The position numbers and the translations under genes were made by a program. From contig NZ_JAAFZH010000003.1 of the NCBI RefSeq assembly GCF_010435915.1, forward strand, positions 62,001 through 126,000: DNA of 64,000 nucleotides. Direction: 5' to 3'. Below, piece after piece: positions 25,328-34,491 of this stretch; positions within the stretch are counted from its first letter, which is position 1; each line of letters begins with the position of its first letter. The notes below the pieces were generated by a model that searched no databases, was not told the DNA's origin, and worked only from the letters and a program-made list of their open reading frames with translations. This DNA is from Spirosoma terrae. GTDB lineage: Bacteria > Bacteroidota > Bacteroidia > Cytophagales > Spirosomataceae.

Positions 25328-26212
25328 TTAGAATGAATTAACCCATTCTTCCAGTAAACTGAACGTGGCTTTCCGTTTCATTTGTGTAAGCCGGGCCGAT
25401 CGGGCAATGGAAATCGCATCCTGGAAATGTTTTGGCAGATAGGATGGCTTTACTAATTGCTTGGGTAGTGGAAAATGCCTGATAAGCTCTACCGGCGCAT
25501 GTAGTGGGTTAATGACCCCATCTGCTATACGCGATTTTGGCGGATACAGGAGAGTGATTTCACGTAGCGGAATTGGCTGGTTAGGGAATTTGTCAAATGG
25601 CTGGTTTACCAGATATTTCGTAGCTCCCTCAAAAGAAGGTTCAAGAACCAAATTGTTGATACCCAGACCATCAATCGTTGCCTGCCAGATTTTATACTGA
25701 CCAAACGCTGGAATGACGTGTGCTTTATTATCGATGAGTTGAATAGCCACTAAATCATCGCTTAAAACAATATGTCCAGCTTTGGCAAAGGCGGCTGCTG
25801 TTGTTGATTTTCCAGCGCCTGGTATTCCCAGAAAAACTAATGCCTCATCGCCAACCTGAACGGCGCTACCATGTAGCAGAAATAATCCTCTCTGAAATAA
25901 TGTAAGGCCAATTACTTCACTAAGAAGAAAAAGACGTAGTGTTCCTTCGTCAGCACCGAGATTCTGATAGTCAATTCGTTTTCCTTCCGATGACTTGAAA
26001 CGACCGATTCCGGCCCAGTTAAGCAAAAAGTCCTGGTTTGATAGGCCAAACTTAGCCTGTACTCCCCGCCTATAAATACGAGTTTGCTGATTCGCTTTTT
26101 CGGGAACTAGGTTTTCAGAAATTACAATGTCGACAGGTGTAGACGATGGCTGAAGAACTGTATCGAATGAAATGTCTGATTGAAGAGTGAGGCCAAACGC
26201 CCAGTAATTCAT
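25328..26212 (-). CDS. HprK-like P-loop kinase/ATPase
   Basis: A 294-aa protein with a Walker A motif in 'LVFLGIPGAGKSTTAAAFAKAG' and a Walker-B-like 'IVLSDDLVAI', the pattern of the C-terminal domain of HPr kinase. The region just before it, 'GLFLLHGSAVQVGDEA', also matches HprK-type proteins. The N-terminal 110 residues differ from true HprK. Such stand-alone HprK-like proteins are often linked to peptide or capsule gene clusters, but none is seen nearby. The exact role is unknown. Confidence 0.8.
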   Translation of the reverse strand: MNYWAFGLTLQSDISFDTVLQPSSTPVDIVISENLVPEKANQQTRIYRRGVQAKFGLSNQDFLLNWAGIGRFKSSEGKRIDYQNLGADEGTLRLFLLSEVIGLTLFQRGLFLLHGSAVQVGDEALVFLGIPGAGKSTTAAAFAKAGHIVLSDDLVAIQLIDNKAHVIPAFGQYKIWQATIDGLGINNLVLEPSFEGATKYLVNQPFDKFPNQPIPLREITLLYPPKSRIADGVINPLHAPVELIRHFPLPKQLVKPSYLPKHFQDAISIARSARLTQMKRKATFSLLEEWVNSF

Positions 26213-26309
26213 AAGTGTTGATACTAAAGTAAATAGAGATCAAAAAAACGATACGTATTCTGACGGAGTTGATATTGACGAACCAGAAGAAATAAACAAA
26301 CAGATTTAC

Positions 26310-27287
26310 TTAATTTAGTGATGCCTTATTGTATTTATTTCTGTAGTCGATAGGCGAAATACCAGTTATTTTTTTGAAGACAGTTCTAAAGGCTTTTGTG
26401 TCGTTATAGCCAACATCGTACATGAGTTCATTAATTGTTTTCATGCTGGTTTCAAGCCCTTTTTTGGTTGCCTCTATTTTTACACGCTGAATGTATTCTG
26501 AAATTGTGTTGGAGGTCGCTTTTTTGAATCTCCTTTCAAAATTTCGCCGTCCAATCGCAAACATAGAAGCTAATTGATCGACCGTTATTTTTTCCTGGAA
26601 GTTTGCTTCAATAAATTCCTGTGCCTTTTTAATAGATTCATCTTCATGACTTTTCTGCCCCTGAAAAATAGTGAAAGGAGATTGACTTTCCCGATCAATT
26701 TCAATCGCAAAGACTTTGGCTGCTAGAATGGCGATATCCCGCCCCGCATATTTTTCGATCAGGTATAAAATCAAATTCAGGTAGGAGAACGCTCCCCCGC
26801 TTGAATAGATGCCTTGTTCGTCGGTTATAATCTTTTCAGTAACCAGATCTACATCTGGAAACATCTGTCGGAACGTATTGGTCGCCATCCAGTGCGTAGC
26901 ACATTTGCGCCCTTTCAATAGGCCCGTTGATGCCAGTAAGAATGCTCCCAGACATAAACTGGCAACTTCTGAGCCACTTTTGTATTGCTTTATAATCCAC
27001 GGAACGAAATCTCGATTAATTTCCAGAGCGCTTGTGATCTCGCCATCCAGGGCGGGTATAATGATCAGGTCAGTCCTCTCTACATCGTTGATTGTTACGT
27101 CCGTATTAACCGTAAATAATCCCCCGCTTAACTTGGTTTCTTTTGACAGGCCTACCAGTTGTACCTTAAAGAGGGGCTGTTGCCCTTTTACTTTAAAGAA
27201 CTCGTTTACCTGCGTCATAAGTTGGCGGGACCCTTCTAAACTCCCTAAAATGGCACCTTCCGGGACTAGAATTGATATATGCTTCAT
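26310..27287 (-). CDS. GlxA-type transcriptional activator (DJ-1/PfpI domain plus AraC HTH)
   Basis: A 325-aa protein. Residues about 1-190 form a DJ-1/PfpI-like domain with the elbow 'GSEVASLCLGAFLLASTGLL' and 'KCATHWMATNTFRQMFPDV'. Residues about 215-320 form an AraC-type double helix-turn-helix: 'KITVDQLASMFAIGRRNFERRFKKATSNT' and 'INELMYDVGYNDTKAFRTVFKKITGISP'. Such regulators respond to small metabolites and often control catabolic genes. A TATTTTTG at 27299-27292 is only 4 nt from the start and would imply a leaderless mRNA. Its targets are not identified. Confidence 0.92.
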   Translation of the reverse strand: MKHISILVPEGAILGSLEGSRQLMTQVNEFFKVKGQQPLFKVQLVGLSKETKLSGGLFTVNTDVTINDVERTDLIIIPALDGEITSALEINRDFVPWIIKQYKSGSEVASLCLGAFLLASTGLLKGRKCATHWMATNTFRQMFPDVDLVTEKIITDEQGIYSSGGAFSYLNLILYLIEKYAGRDIAILAAKVFAIEIDRESQSPFTIFQGQKSHEDESIKKAQEFIEANFQEKITVDQLASMFAIGRRNFERRFKKATSNTISEYIQRVKIEATKKGLETSMKTINELMYDVGYNDTKAFRTVFKKITGISPIDYRNKYNKASLN

Positions 27288-27618
27288 AATTCAAAAATAC
27301 AAAAAGAATCAGCATATGCAAGCTTAAGGAATATCTTTCTTGTAGAGGTTTTTGGTTGATATTTTGTTCTGAAAAAAGATATTATTTGGCCGATTGATTG
27401 TCTGGGAAATTATATCTGAATTTATGATTGTTTTGGGTTTTCTAATTATGATAAAAGTAAATGTTTTTAAAAGAATTATTTTTTTTTGGAAAATTATTTT
27501 TGATTTAATTTATTGAAATAGTTGATTTTTGAGGAAATTTCACTATCGTATTGTTGGATTATTTGATAAGTAATTTATAGGATTTCTTTTAAATATTTAT
27601 TGCTTTTTCTTGTTTATT
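27288..27618. other. AT-rich intergenic stretch
   Basis: About 330 bases, strongly AT-rich and without open frames. It holds the GlxA-type gene's upstream region. I see no tRNA, repeat or clear promoter beyond the weak match noted with that gene. Confidence 0.5.
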
Positions 27619-27660
27619 AATCAGAAAAGCCAACCGATTTATCGGTTGGCTTTTCTGATT
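27619..27660. terminator. 20-bp perfect inverted repeat at the end of the polysaccharide operon
   Basis: AATCAGAAAAGCCAACCGAT at 27619-27638 and its exact complement at 27641-27660 leave only two bases between them, so the hairpin will open to a small loop. It lies 69-110 nt downstream of the last gene of the 17-gene run (stop at 27729). With A/T at both ends it can act in either direction. Confidence 0.8.
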
Positions 27661-27691
27661 AATTTTATTGCATATTTTTTTGGAGAATATC

Positions 27692-27724
27692 AACTTTGTC
27701 AAAGTTCAAAACTTTGACAAAGTT
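27692..27724. repeat. Double palindrome AACTTTG-T-CAAAGTT / AACTTTG-A-CAAAGTT
   Basis: Two 15-bp units, each itself a palindrome around its central base, are also exact reverse complements of each other, separated by CAA. It begins 5 nt after the stop at 27729 on the minus strand. It could fold as one long hairpin or as two short ones. Confidence 0.8.
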
Positions 27725-27728
27725 AAAT

Positions 27729-28745
27729 CTAATCAGTACACTGAAGTAAATACTTCAAGCCTGCTGGATTATTATCGATGGTCTCAAAGACAGATTGAAT
27801 GGCGTCTAGTGGCGAAATTTGGGTAATAAATTGATCGAGAGGGAGCTCATCTGAAGCTGCCAGGGTTATCGCTTCGTCAAAATCTTCGGGTTCATAAACA
27901 CGCGTGCCAATCAGCTGTAGTTCCCGCCAGAAAAAACGGAAGAGATCGACAGGCCTTGGTTCGCTGTGAATCGCAACCATCACAATCCGACCGCGTGCCC
28001 GTGCCAGCTGTGTCATGGTTTGTACACCCGCAGTCACCCCCGATACTTCAAAAACGACATCGGCCATCGCGCCCTTGGTAAACACTTCGACTTCCTTAAC
28101 TACATCAGTAGCTGTTGGATTTACAGCCGCTAAACCCAGTTCCTGACATAAGGCTACCCGAGTTGCATTCGGTTCAGAAATGAGCACGTTAGCACCTTTG
28201 TGGCGAGCAACGAGCGCGATCAGCACGCCAATCGGTCCACCGCCAATGATTACCGCATTTTCGCCAGCCTGTAATCGACTGAGCCGAACATCATGACAGG
28301 CCACAGCCAGTGGTTCGGTTAAAGCGCCAAGCTGAAGAGACATTGTTTCGGGTAAGCGGTGCAGGGTATAGGCCGGTACGTTCCAGTACGTTTGCATGCC
28401 GCCGGGTGTGTCGATACCAATGAATTTGAGGTTTTTGCCAATGTGCCGCTGCCCATTGTCCGATGGGTCATCGGCTCCGGGCTGTAGTGGTCTTACGGAC
28501 ACCTTATCACCAACTTGCCAGCCCGAAACATCGGGCCCCAGCTCAGCGATTTCGGCCGACACTTCGTGTCCGATCACTTGCGGCATCTGAACCCGATGGT
28601 CCATTTTGCCATGATAAATATGAATGTCGGTGCCGCAGACCCCACAATAGGCCACTTTTAACCGAACCATACCGGGAAGAACTGGCTCTGGCTGACTCGA
28701 TTTTAATTCAAATGTTTGATTACCAGAATAAAATGCCGCTTTCAT
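27729..28745 (-). CDS. Zinc-binding alcohol dehydrogenase (MDR family)
   Basis: A 338-aa medium-chain dehydrogenase/reductase. Catalytic zinc ligands are in 'AYCGVCGTDIHIYHGK' and 'VIGHEVSAE'; the NAD(P) motif is 'ENAVIIGGGPIGVLIALVA'. The block that usually holds four structural-zinc cysteines instead reads 'RPLQPGADDPSDNGQRHIGK' and has none, so the structural zinc seems lost. As the last gene of the polysaccharide operon, it probably oxidises or reduces a sugar or sugar acid released from the glycan. Threonine or butanediol dehydrogenases are relatives but are less likely from context. Confidence 0.9.
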   Translation of the reverse strand: MKAAFYSGNQTFELKSSQPEPVLPGMVRLKVAYCGVCGTDIHIYHGKMDHRVQMPQVIGHEVSAEIAELGPDVSGWQVGDKVSVRPLQPGADDPSDNGQRHIGKNLKFIGIDTPGGMQTYWNVPAYTLHRLPETMSLQLGALTEPLAVACHDVRLSRLQAGENAVIIGGGPIGVLIALVARHKGANVLISEPNATRVALCQELGLAAVNPTATDVVKEVEVFTKGAMADVVFEVSGVTAGVQTMTQLARARGRIVMVAIHSEPRPVDLFRFFWRELQLIGTRVYEPEDFDEAITLAASDELPLDQFITQISPLDAIQSVFETIDNNPAGLKYLLQCTD

Positions 28746-28781
28746 AGTGTTAAACGTAAATGAGCGAAAGAGAGAATGAGC

Positions 28782-29192
28782 TTACTGAATGGTAGTCGCT
28801 CGTTGAAGAATTTGTAGCATATTTCCTTCTGGATCGAAGAAATTGCGGACACGACCGCCACCAATCGCGTTGGTCAATTCACCGCCCCAGGTTACCCCGT
28901 GCGAGTCGAGCCAGCGAATCGCCTGATCGATGTCGGCGACACGTAACGCTACGTGCGACCAGCCGGGAGTCCACGTAGTACGCATGGGACGTAGCGTTTG
29001 ATCTTTCGGCATGATTTCCAGTAGGGTTTGGTCGGGGGCACGTAGCATCCAGACCGGTTGGAGCGGTCCGACGGGTTGGTGGCGAAACCAACGCTGGTAA
29101 CCAAGTACCTCACAGTACCAGTTGGTTAGCGATTCTACATCATCGGCGGCAACGGCAGGATGATCGACGCCCAGAAAAAGGGATTCGTTCAT
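28782..29192 (-). CDS. VOC-family metalloprotein (glyoxalase/dioxygenase fold)
   Basis: A 136-aa protein with the paired beta-alpha-beta-beta-beta modules of the vicinal oxygen chelate fold. Likely metal ligands are His in 'GVDHPAVAADDVESL' and 'WSHVALRVADIDQAI' and Glu in 'LLEIMPKD' and 'DPEGNMLQIL'. The C-terminal 'NFFDPEGNMLQILQR' is a family hallmark. In this operon it may be an epimerase or lyase acting on a keto sugar acid, but that is inference. It lies 36 nt from the ADH gene and 39 nt from the heparinase-fold gene. Confidence 0.85.
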   Translation of the reverse strand: MNESLFLGVDHPAVAADDVESLTNWYCEVLGYQRWFRHQPVGPLQPVWMLRAPDQTLLEIMPKDQTLRPMRTTWTPGWSHVALRVADIDQAIRWLDSHGVTWGGELTNAIGGGRVRNFFDPEGNMLQILQRATTIQ

Positions 29193-29231
29193 AAAGAGAA
29201 AGTAAGGGTTTTCGAGAGTTGAGTTGTAGGC

Positions 29232-31331
29232 TTACAGTGACTGGCTGGTGATGTCAAGAGTGAAACGTCCTTCGTTTTCAGTCAGGGTATACGTCTTTTT
29301 ATTGATCGTCAGAATGAGCGATACGTCGTCTTCGTAAGAACCCGACAATTGAATGAAAGCGCCTGGTTTATAGACCGTCCATTGGTTTGCGTCAGCCTGC
29401 ATTTCCCAATGATTAATTGCTGTATGATCGTCAGCCGCCAGAATATGTAGCTTGTTGAGGCTGGTTGTTTTTTGAGAGGCTGTGTGACGGAAAAGCAACC
29501 CGCTTCCAGGCCGTCCTTCTCCTTGTTGAGCCGGTTCAGGGTGATAGGCATCGTGCAGATAGGCATAAATAGGACCTGCTAATGTTGCCTGACCAATATG
29601 CCAGAGTTTTAGCCCCGTCTGGTGACGATACATCGTCAGACTATTTCCTTCTGTCTGAATAATGGATTCGCCGTTCCGATTATTCAGGAGCCAATTCCAG
29701 ACGGTACGTACGGGTTCACTGGCCTGAATGCGGTCGATCACGAACGTAATGTGAGCGCCAGCCTGAATCCAGCAACGTGTAAACTCCTGAATGGGTGGGC
29801 CATAGGAAGCCGCTACTTCCGATACAACCAACGATACGTCATCAACGCGCTGGACGGTAAGCAGTCGACCACCTCGCTCAACAGCGGGGCCAACAGAACC
29901 ATCAGGGCGAATCTGCCGTCGAGCCAATACGTTACGTTGCTCGAGCAGTTTGATTTTTGCGAGGTCTTCCTGCAAACCCAGCGTATCCTGTTCGAGCAAA
30001 AACGTGCAGGTATTATGCGTTTGGGTAGCGCATTCCAGTCCGTGAATCAGGTTGCGGTAACAGCTGTGGCCAGGGTCGACCAAAAGTCGTTCGCGGTTAT
30101 ACACCAGCATGAAACTGTTCAGATCGCCCTGCAAATGTCCGGGAGCATAAACGCCATCGGCATTCCCTCCCTGAATGGCTAGTACAGATTGCCCATTCCA
30201 GTCGTCACGTACCAATACGTTGCCATTTGAGAACGAAACCGTTAGCGGCAAATTGGTATCGACTGGCGAAATGGCCCTGGGCGAACGTAGCAATAGGGGC
30301 AATGTCAGAAACCCCCAGTCGTTTACCATCCCAAACGTAGCAAGATCGTGCGGCCCCTGGGTCGGCTCAGGTTCGTAATATTCCTGAAAAAGCCAACGGG
30401 CTAATCCTGCCTGGACGGAATCAATAGAGCGAGCCGCTACGTGTAGCAGTAAGTCACCTGAGGGACGAAACAAAGCGGCTGAGTCGTTGAAATTTACGGC
30501 TCGCGCCCGTGGTGAATCGCCCCAGCCAGGCATTGGCTTCCGATAGAGCATGCTCTGCGCCATCCAGTTCATTCCACGTCCATACGCATCAACAGCCAGT
30601 TGACAGGCCAGATCTGGATATGAACGTATCAGTGATTCATAAGCCAGCATCAGTGCATTAGCCAGATAGTTGCCGTATTGCAGCGATTCGCCGTACGATC
30701 CATCGGGCTGGAAAGCCTGGGCCATACGTACTAGGTCGGGAAGTAGTTCGATGAGCAACGCTTCGTCTCCCAGAGCCGCTGAAGCCACCAGGGCGCCGGA
30801 TGCCATAATAGCCCGCCAGTTAGCTAAATGCGCATTTTTAGTTAGCCAGCGCTGGCAGAGAACAACTCCCTTTTCGTGTAGTGCCTCGCGAACGTCCGTT
30901 CGTTCCGTTTCCGTGAAGACCTCGCCCGCTAAGGTCAGCACGGCCGATACACCCCAGCAAACGTGCGCTGTTTCCAGATGCCCCGTAAAAGGCTCGGTAT
31001 GATTACGAAACCAGGGACCAACCCACTCGGTTGTGGGTAATCGGGCAATCTGGAGCGTCGTATATCGGAGCCACGAAGCCAGCGCATCGGTCGGTTCGAG
31101 CGCGTACTGCATGGCCGCATCCGACAGATATTCAGCCGCCGGATACCACCAGCCTAACGCGGCTTTAACAGGCTCCGAACTCTCGGTCTGAAGTCCCGGC
31201 GTGGCCAGCCGTTGCGTCACGCGCAGTGCCAACGCCCGTCTGAACTGTTGGATAACGGTGTCGTTGCTAGACAGAATGGCGGACTTTTCGGCTTCGGTCA
31301 GAAACAAGGCTGCTGTTTTTATGGCTTCCAT
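29232..31331 (-). CDS. Heparinase II/III-like protein, cytoplasmic
   Basis: A 699-aa protein with an N-terminal alpha/alpha toroid (about 60-350; 'KNAHLANWRAIMASGALVAS', 'FQPDGSYGESLQYGNYLANAL', 'NDSAALFRPSGDLL') and a C-terminal beta-sandwich (about 370-690; 'YAPGHLQGDLNSFMLVYNRERLLVDPGH'), as in the polysaccharide-lyase families related to heparinase II/III (PL12/15/17/21 types). The likely catalytic residues are Asn/His/Tyr in those motifs. There is no signal peptide, so it should act inside the cell on imported oligosaccharides, like exo-acting PL15/PL17 enzymes. Its ATG overlaps the RraA stop by one base. Confidence 0.85.
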   Translation of the reverse strand: MEAIKTAALFLTEAEKSAILSSNDTVIQQFRRALALRVTQRLATPGLQTESSEPVKAALGWWYPAAEYLSDAAMQYALEPTDALASWLRYTTLQIARLPTTEWVGPWFRNHTEPFTGHLETAHVCWGVSAVLTLAGEVFTETERTDVREALHEKGVVLCQRWLTKNAHLANWRAIMASGALVASAALGDEALLIELLPDLVRMAQAFQPDGSYGESLQYGNYLANALMLAYESLIRSYPDLACQLAVDAYGRGMNWMAQSMLYRKPMPGWGDSPRARAVNFNDSAALFRPSGDLLLHVAARSIDSVQAGLARWLFQEYYEPEPTQGPHDLATFGMVNDWGFLTLPLLLRSPRAISPVDTNLPLTVSFSNGNVLVRDDWNGQSVLAIQGGNADGVYAPGHLQGDLNSFMLVYNRERLLVDPGHSCYRNLIHGLECATQTHNTCTFLLEQDTLGLQEDLAKIKLLEQRNVLARRQIRPDGSVGPAVERGGRLLTVQRVDDVSLVVSEVAASYGPPIQEFTRCWIQAGAHITFVIDRIQASEPVRTVWNWLLNNRNGESIIQTEGNSLTMYRHQTGLKLWHIGQATLAGPIYAYLHDAYHPEPAQQGEGRPGSGLLFRHTASQKTTSLNKLHILAADDHTAINHWEMQADANQWTVYKPGAFIQLSGSYEDDVSLILTINKKTYTLTENEGRFTLDITSQSL

Positions 31332-32038
31332 CAGAAATACCCTCCGTTGCGGACAACCTCGGTTGGTGTCATGCCGCTTTCGACCATTTCCTTGATGCCT
31401 TCTTCTTTGTGAACGATCTTTTCAGCAGCGATCAGCACATCATATGCAATCGCTTGTGGGATCGCAATAACCCCGTCGATGTCGCCGAAAATCCAGTCGC
31501 CGGGCCGCACGATGACTTCACCGATCTGTACCGGTTTCTGGTAATAGTACATCCGGAAACGACCGAGCATTCCGGTGCTGGTTTTATACTTGTGAAAAAC
31601 CGGAAAGTTCAGGTCCAGAATGGCTTTGGTATCGCGAATGCCGTTGATGAGCGCCCCCCGACATCCGGCCTTGAGTGCGGCCATGGTCATGACTTCGCCC
31701 CATTGCGAGGTAACCGTATCGCCCGTACAATCCCAGATCACAACCGAATCCTGATGTAAGTCTTCGAGCATCTGCGCCCGCATTTCAAATTCACCATCCG
31801 TGGTAATGTCGGGCCCTCCTTTGACGGTAAAAGCCATACCGGCCATTTTCATTTCTTCGCGCAGCGGAGCAAAAGCTGACGGTAAACTGGAGGCATGAGA
31901 ACCATAATTGAAACGCAGTACGTCATTGATCGCGCCAGAATACAGCTGTAGATAACGCATCCGCATTTCTGACACTGGAATAGGGAAGGGGGGGACGACC
32001 GTTTTGTCGTCGGGTTGGTGTTTTCCGTTGGATTTCAT
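31331..32038 (-). CDS. RraA-like protein (possible keto-acid aldolase)
   Basis: A 235-aa member of the RraA/HMG-aldolase family. The core motif is 'KAGCRGALINGIRDTKAILDLNFPVF' in pattern, with the Arg-Asp pair that binds the metal and keto-acid in HMG/CHA aldolases, followed by 'GDWIFGDIDGVIAIPQAIA'. In a glycan operon such proteins more likely cleave a keto-acid intermediate than inhibit RNase E. Both neighbours overlap it by one base (TAATG and TGATG), which implies tight translational coupling with the SDR and heparinase-fold genes. Confidence 0.88.
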   Translation of the reverse strand: MKSNGKHQPDDKTVVPPFPIPVSEMRMRYLQLYSGAINDVLRFNYGSHASSLPSAFAPLREEMKMAGMAFTVKGGPDITTDGEFEMRAQMLEDLHQDSVVIWDCTGDTVTSQWGEVMTMAALKAGCRGALINGIRDTKAILDLNFPVFHKYKTSTGMLGRFRMYYYQKPVQIGEVIVRPGDWIFGDIDGVIAIPQAIAYDVLIAAEKIVHKEEGIKEMVESGMTPTEVVRNGGYF

Positions 32039-32739
32039 TATTGTGCCAGAAATTTCATGTTGTCAAAATTGATTTCGCGAATGAGGACGTAATCCGGCTG
32101 GTTGAGTACGAACAGAATGACCCGTGCTACGTCTTCTACTTTCAGGAATTTTTCGCGCGCTACGTTGCGGTCGCCCCAGTAGTTGCTGTCGGTTGGACCC
32201 GGATTCACATCCGTAACCCGAATGCCTTCTTTCAGTACCTGATCGGCTAACCCGCTGCTGAGCCCACGGGCGCCAAACTTAGACGCGCAGTAAACCGGTG
32301 CCGTGGGGTTGGTCCGTTGTCCGCCCATCGAAATAACGGTTACGATATGCCCCTGTTTTCGCGGTTTCATGTGTTTGAGGGCTTCACGGTTGCAGAGGAA
32401 AACGCCACGCATATTGATGGTAATCATTTGTTCGTACGTCTCCAGATCGGTCGTGGACAGATCGGTTGTGGTTAAGCCAATCCCCGCGTTGTTGAGCAGA
32501 ATATCAACCGGGCCGAAGATTTCCTGGCAGGCGGTGAAGCCCGCTACTACGTCGGCTTCCTGACTCACATCGCCTTTAAACGAGCGAAGGTTTTCGTGAT
32601 TTACTTCGTCGGCTAATTGATGGGTTCGGCTGAAGTCAAAAACCCTGGCACCCTGATCCAGCAAAGCAATGGCGGTTGCTTTTCCAATGCCACTGGAGGC
32701 ACCGGTGATGAAGATGACTTTATTCTGTAAATAATTCAT
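32038..32739 (-). CDS. Short-chain dehydrogenase/reductase
   Basis: A 233-aa classical SDR. The coenzyme motif is 'VIFITGASSGIGKATA', followed by 'LLNNAGIGL', the catalytic Ser in 'VTVISMGGQ' and Tyr/Lys in 'VYCASKFGARG', and 'DVNPGPTDSNYW'. The basic residues after the second strand ('FDFSRTHQ') would allow NADP. In alginate and pectin pathways, SDRs of this size reduce unsaturated-uronate products such as DEH to KDG, which suits the operon, but the substrate is inferred. Confidence 0.92.
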   Translation of the reverse strand: MNYLQNKVIFITGASSGIGKATAIALLDQGARVFDFSRTHQLADEVNHENLRSFKGDVSQEADVVAGFTACQEIFGPVDILLNNAGIGLTTTDLSTTDLETYEQMITINMRGVFLCNREALKHMKPRKQGHIVTVISMGGQRTNPTAPVYCASKFGARGLSSGLADQVLKEGIRVTDVNPGPTDSNYWGDRNVAREKFLKVEDVARVILFVLNQPDYVLIREINFDNMKFLAQ

Positions 32740-32770
32740 AGTCAGATCAGATCGCTTATGTCGTTTTACG

Positions 32771-34489
32771 TTAATGATTGTTGACTGCCGTGTCGGCAGG
32801 CTGTTGTTGCTGTGTTACGTTAGTAGATGAGGCAGCGGAAAGCGGTCGGCTGGCTCGATACCACATCAGCCACGATAGTAGCAGGCAGAGCAGTCCGGCT
32901 CCTATTGCCACCTGGCCGCTGGTTTCGCTGAGTGATGGGATGCTCATGGCCATAAACAGAATGCCGGTTACAACCAGAGCCACGGCATACAGCCGGTTCA
33001 TGGTCTGCATGAAGCCCGGATTTTCGGCGGGTTTCTCGGCTTCGGTCAGCGGAGTACTTAAGCGACGAAAGAACGATTCAACACGCTGACGATACGTAGC
33101 GCTTTGCTGAACAAGGACCCCCGATAGTAGGAATACGACCACGCAGGCAACAATTTCGATGAGCGTGGCCCATTCCCACGAAACCTGCGGCATCGAATTA
33201 AGCGCCAGTCCTAGAACTACCCCGATAATCAACGTAGCAAAGGCCCCCCAGGGCTGCGGCCGTTTCAGTACGATACCCAGCACGAGCGGTAAGGTCATTG
33301 GTATGGCGAACAGGCCCGTAAAGAGTTTATTGGCTTCAAACGCTCCCCCGAAACCACCGACGTAGAGCGCGCCAATCGTGATGAGGCCGCCCAGCACCAG
33401 TGTCATCAATCGACCTACCCAAAGCATTTCTTTGTCTGTTGCATTGGGGTTAAACAGACGCTGGTAAATGTCGCGCGTCAGAACGCCTGCCGTTACGTTG
33501 TATTCGCCACTCAATACCGACATGGTAGCGGCAAACATGGCGGCCACCATCAAACCCATAATTCCGGCTGGAAGCAACTTCAGACAAACACTGACGTAGG
33601 CCATTTCGGGGTTTTCCAGATTCGGAATCAGGGCTTTGGCCGCAATGGATGGAAAGAGAAAAATAACGGGAAAGAGAAAGAAAAATACCGCCGTCAGCAT
33701 CCCCTGTTTCTGGCTGGCTTCCTCATCGCGGACGCTGTAGAACCGTTGAATGAAGGTCCAGTTGCCGCTGTATTTCACCAGAATCATCAGGTAATAGACC
33801 GTCATGTACAACGGCATGCCTTTGGGGCCATTGAGCCAGGTGAAATGATCGGGAATGGTGGCCATCATCTTGGGTAAACCACCCGCAGCCTGGATGGTCA
33901 GCGGCACCAGAATCAACGTAGCAACAATCAGAATAATGAACTGTACTACGTCGGTTACGACGACTGCCCACAGACCGCCAACTACCGTATAAAGTGCCAC
34001 AATAATTCCACAGGCCAGAATCGACGCTTCGAGCGAGAGACCCGTGGCGGCTTTCACAAACAGGCCGAGCGCGTACAACCGAACCATGTTGTCCAGAATT
34101 TTGAACAGCACACCCATCCAGGAAAACGTCTGACGAACGGGGGCGTTGAAGCGGGTTTCCAGAAACTCCATCGGCGTCATGATGCCCGCCCGACGCCAGC
34201 GTTTGGCAAATACGGCCACCCCCACCAGCGCAGGCAAAACCGTACTCCAGATCAGCGTCAGGGCCACAAATCCGTGCTGGTACGCAATGCCCGCGTACGC
34301 TACGAAAATGAACGTACTGAATTTGGTCATGAAGTTGCTGATTGCCCCCGACACCCACGGAATGGCGTTGCCACCTTTGAAATAGTCGCCTATGTTTTTG
34401 ACGAATTTGCCCAGAAACAACCCGATGCCTGCCATCAGAAGCATATAGATGGCAATGGCCCAGTAATCCAGTTGTTGAAGCGTCTGCAT
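32771..34489 (-). CDS. Sodium:solute symporter-family (SSS) transporter
   Basis: A 572-aa membrane protein with about 13-14 hydrophobic segments. SSS family hallmarks are 'GKFVKNIGDYFKGGNAIPWVSGAISNFMTKFSTFIFVAYAG' in pattern (GG..P), 'VVGGLWAVVVTDVVQFIIL' and 'AAMFAATMSVLSGEYNVTAGVLTRDIY'. It should move a sugar or sugar acid across the inner membrane with Na+. It replaces the MFS transporter that many polysaccharide loci use. It is 2 nt from the GH28 gene and 31 nt from the SDR gene. Confidence 0.95.
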   Translation of the reverse strand: MQTLQQLDYWAIAIYMLLMAGIGLFLGKFVKNIGDYFKGGNAIPWVSGAISNFMTKFSTFIFVAYAGIAYQHGFVALTLIWSTVLPALVGVAVFAKRWRRAGIMTPMEFLETRFNAPVRQTFSWMGVLFKILDNMVRLYALGLFVKAATGLSLEASILACGIIVALYTVVGGLWAVVVTDVVQFIILIVATLILVPLTIQAAGGLPKMMATIPDHFTWLNGPKGMPLYMTVYYLMILVKYSGNWTFIQRFYSVRDEEASQKQGMLTAVFFFLFPVIFLFPSIAAKALIPNLENPEMAYVSVCLKLLPAGIMGLMVAAMFAATMSVLSGEYNVTAGVLTRDIYQRLFNPNATDKEMLWVGRLMTLVLGGLITIGALYVGGFGGAFEANKLFTGLFAIPMTLPLVLGIVLKRPQPWGAFATLIIGVVLGLALNSMPQVSWEWATLIEIVACVVVFLLSGVLVQQSATYRQRVESFFRRLSTPLTEAEKPAENPGFMQTMNRLYAVALVVTGILFMAMSIPSLSETSGQVAIGAGLLCLLLSWLMWYRASRPLSAASSTNVTQQQQPADTAVNNH

Positions 34490-34491
34490 GG

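Noticed and set aside
27292..27299. TATTTTTG as the GlxA-type gene promoter
   Set aside because: It is only 4 nt from the ATG, so transcription would start at or after the start codon; not convincing without data.
33723..34358. 211-aa frame overlapping the SSS transporter gene
   Set aside because: Same strand, shifted frame within a well-conserved transporter; Gly/His/Arg-rich without domain.
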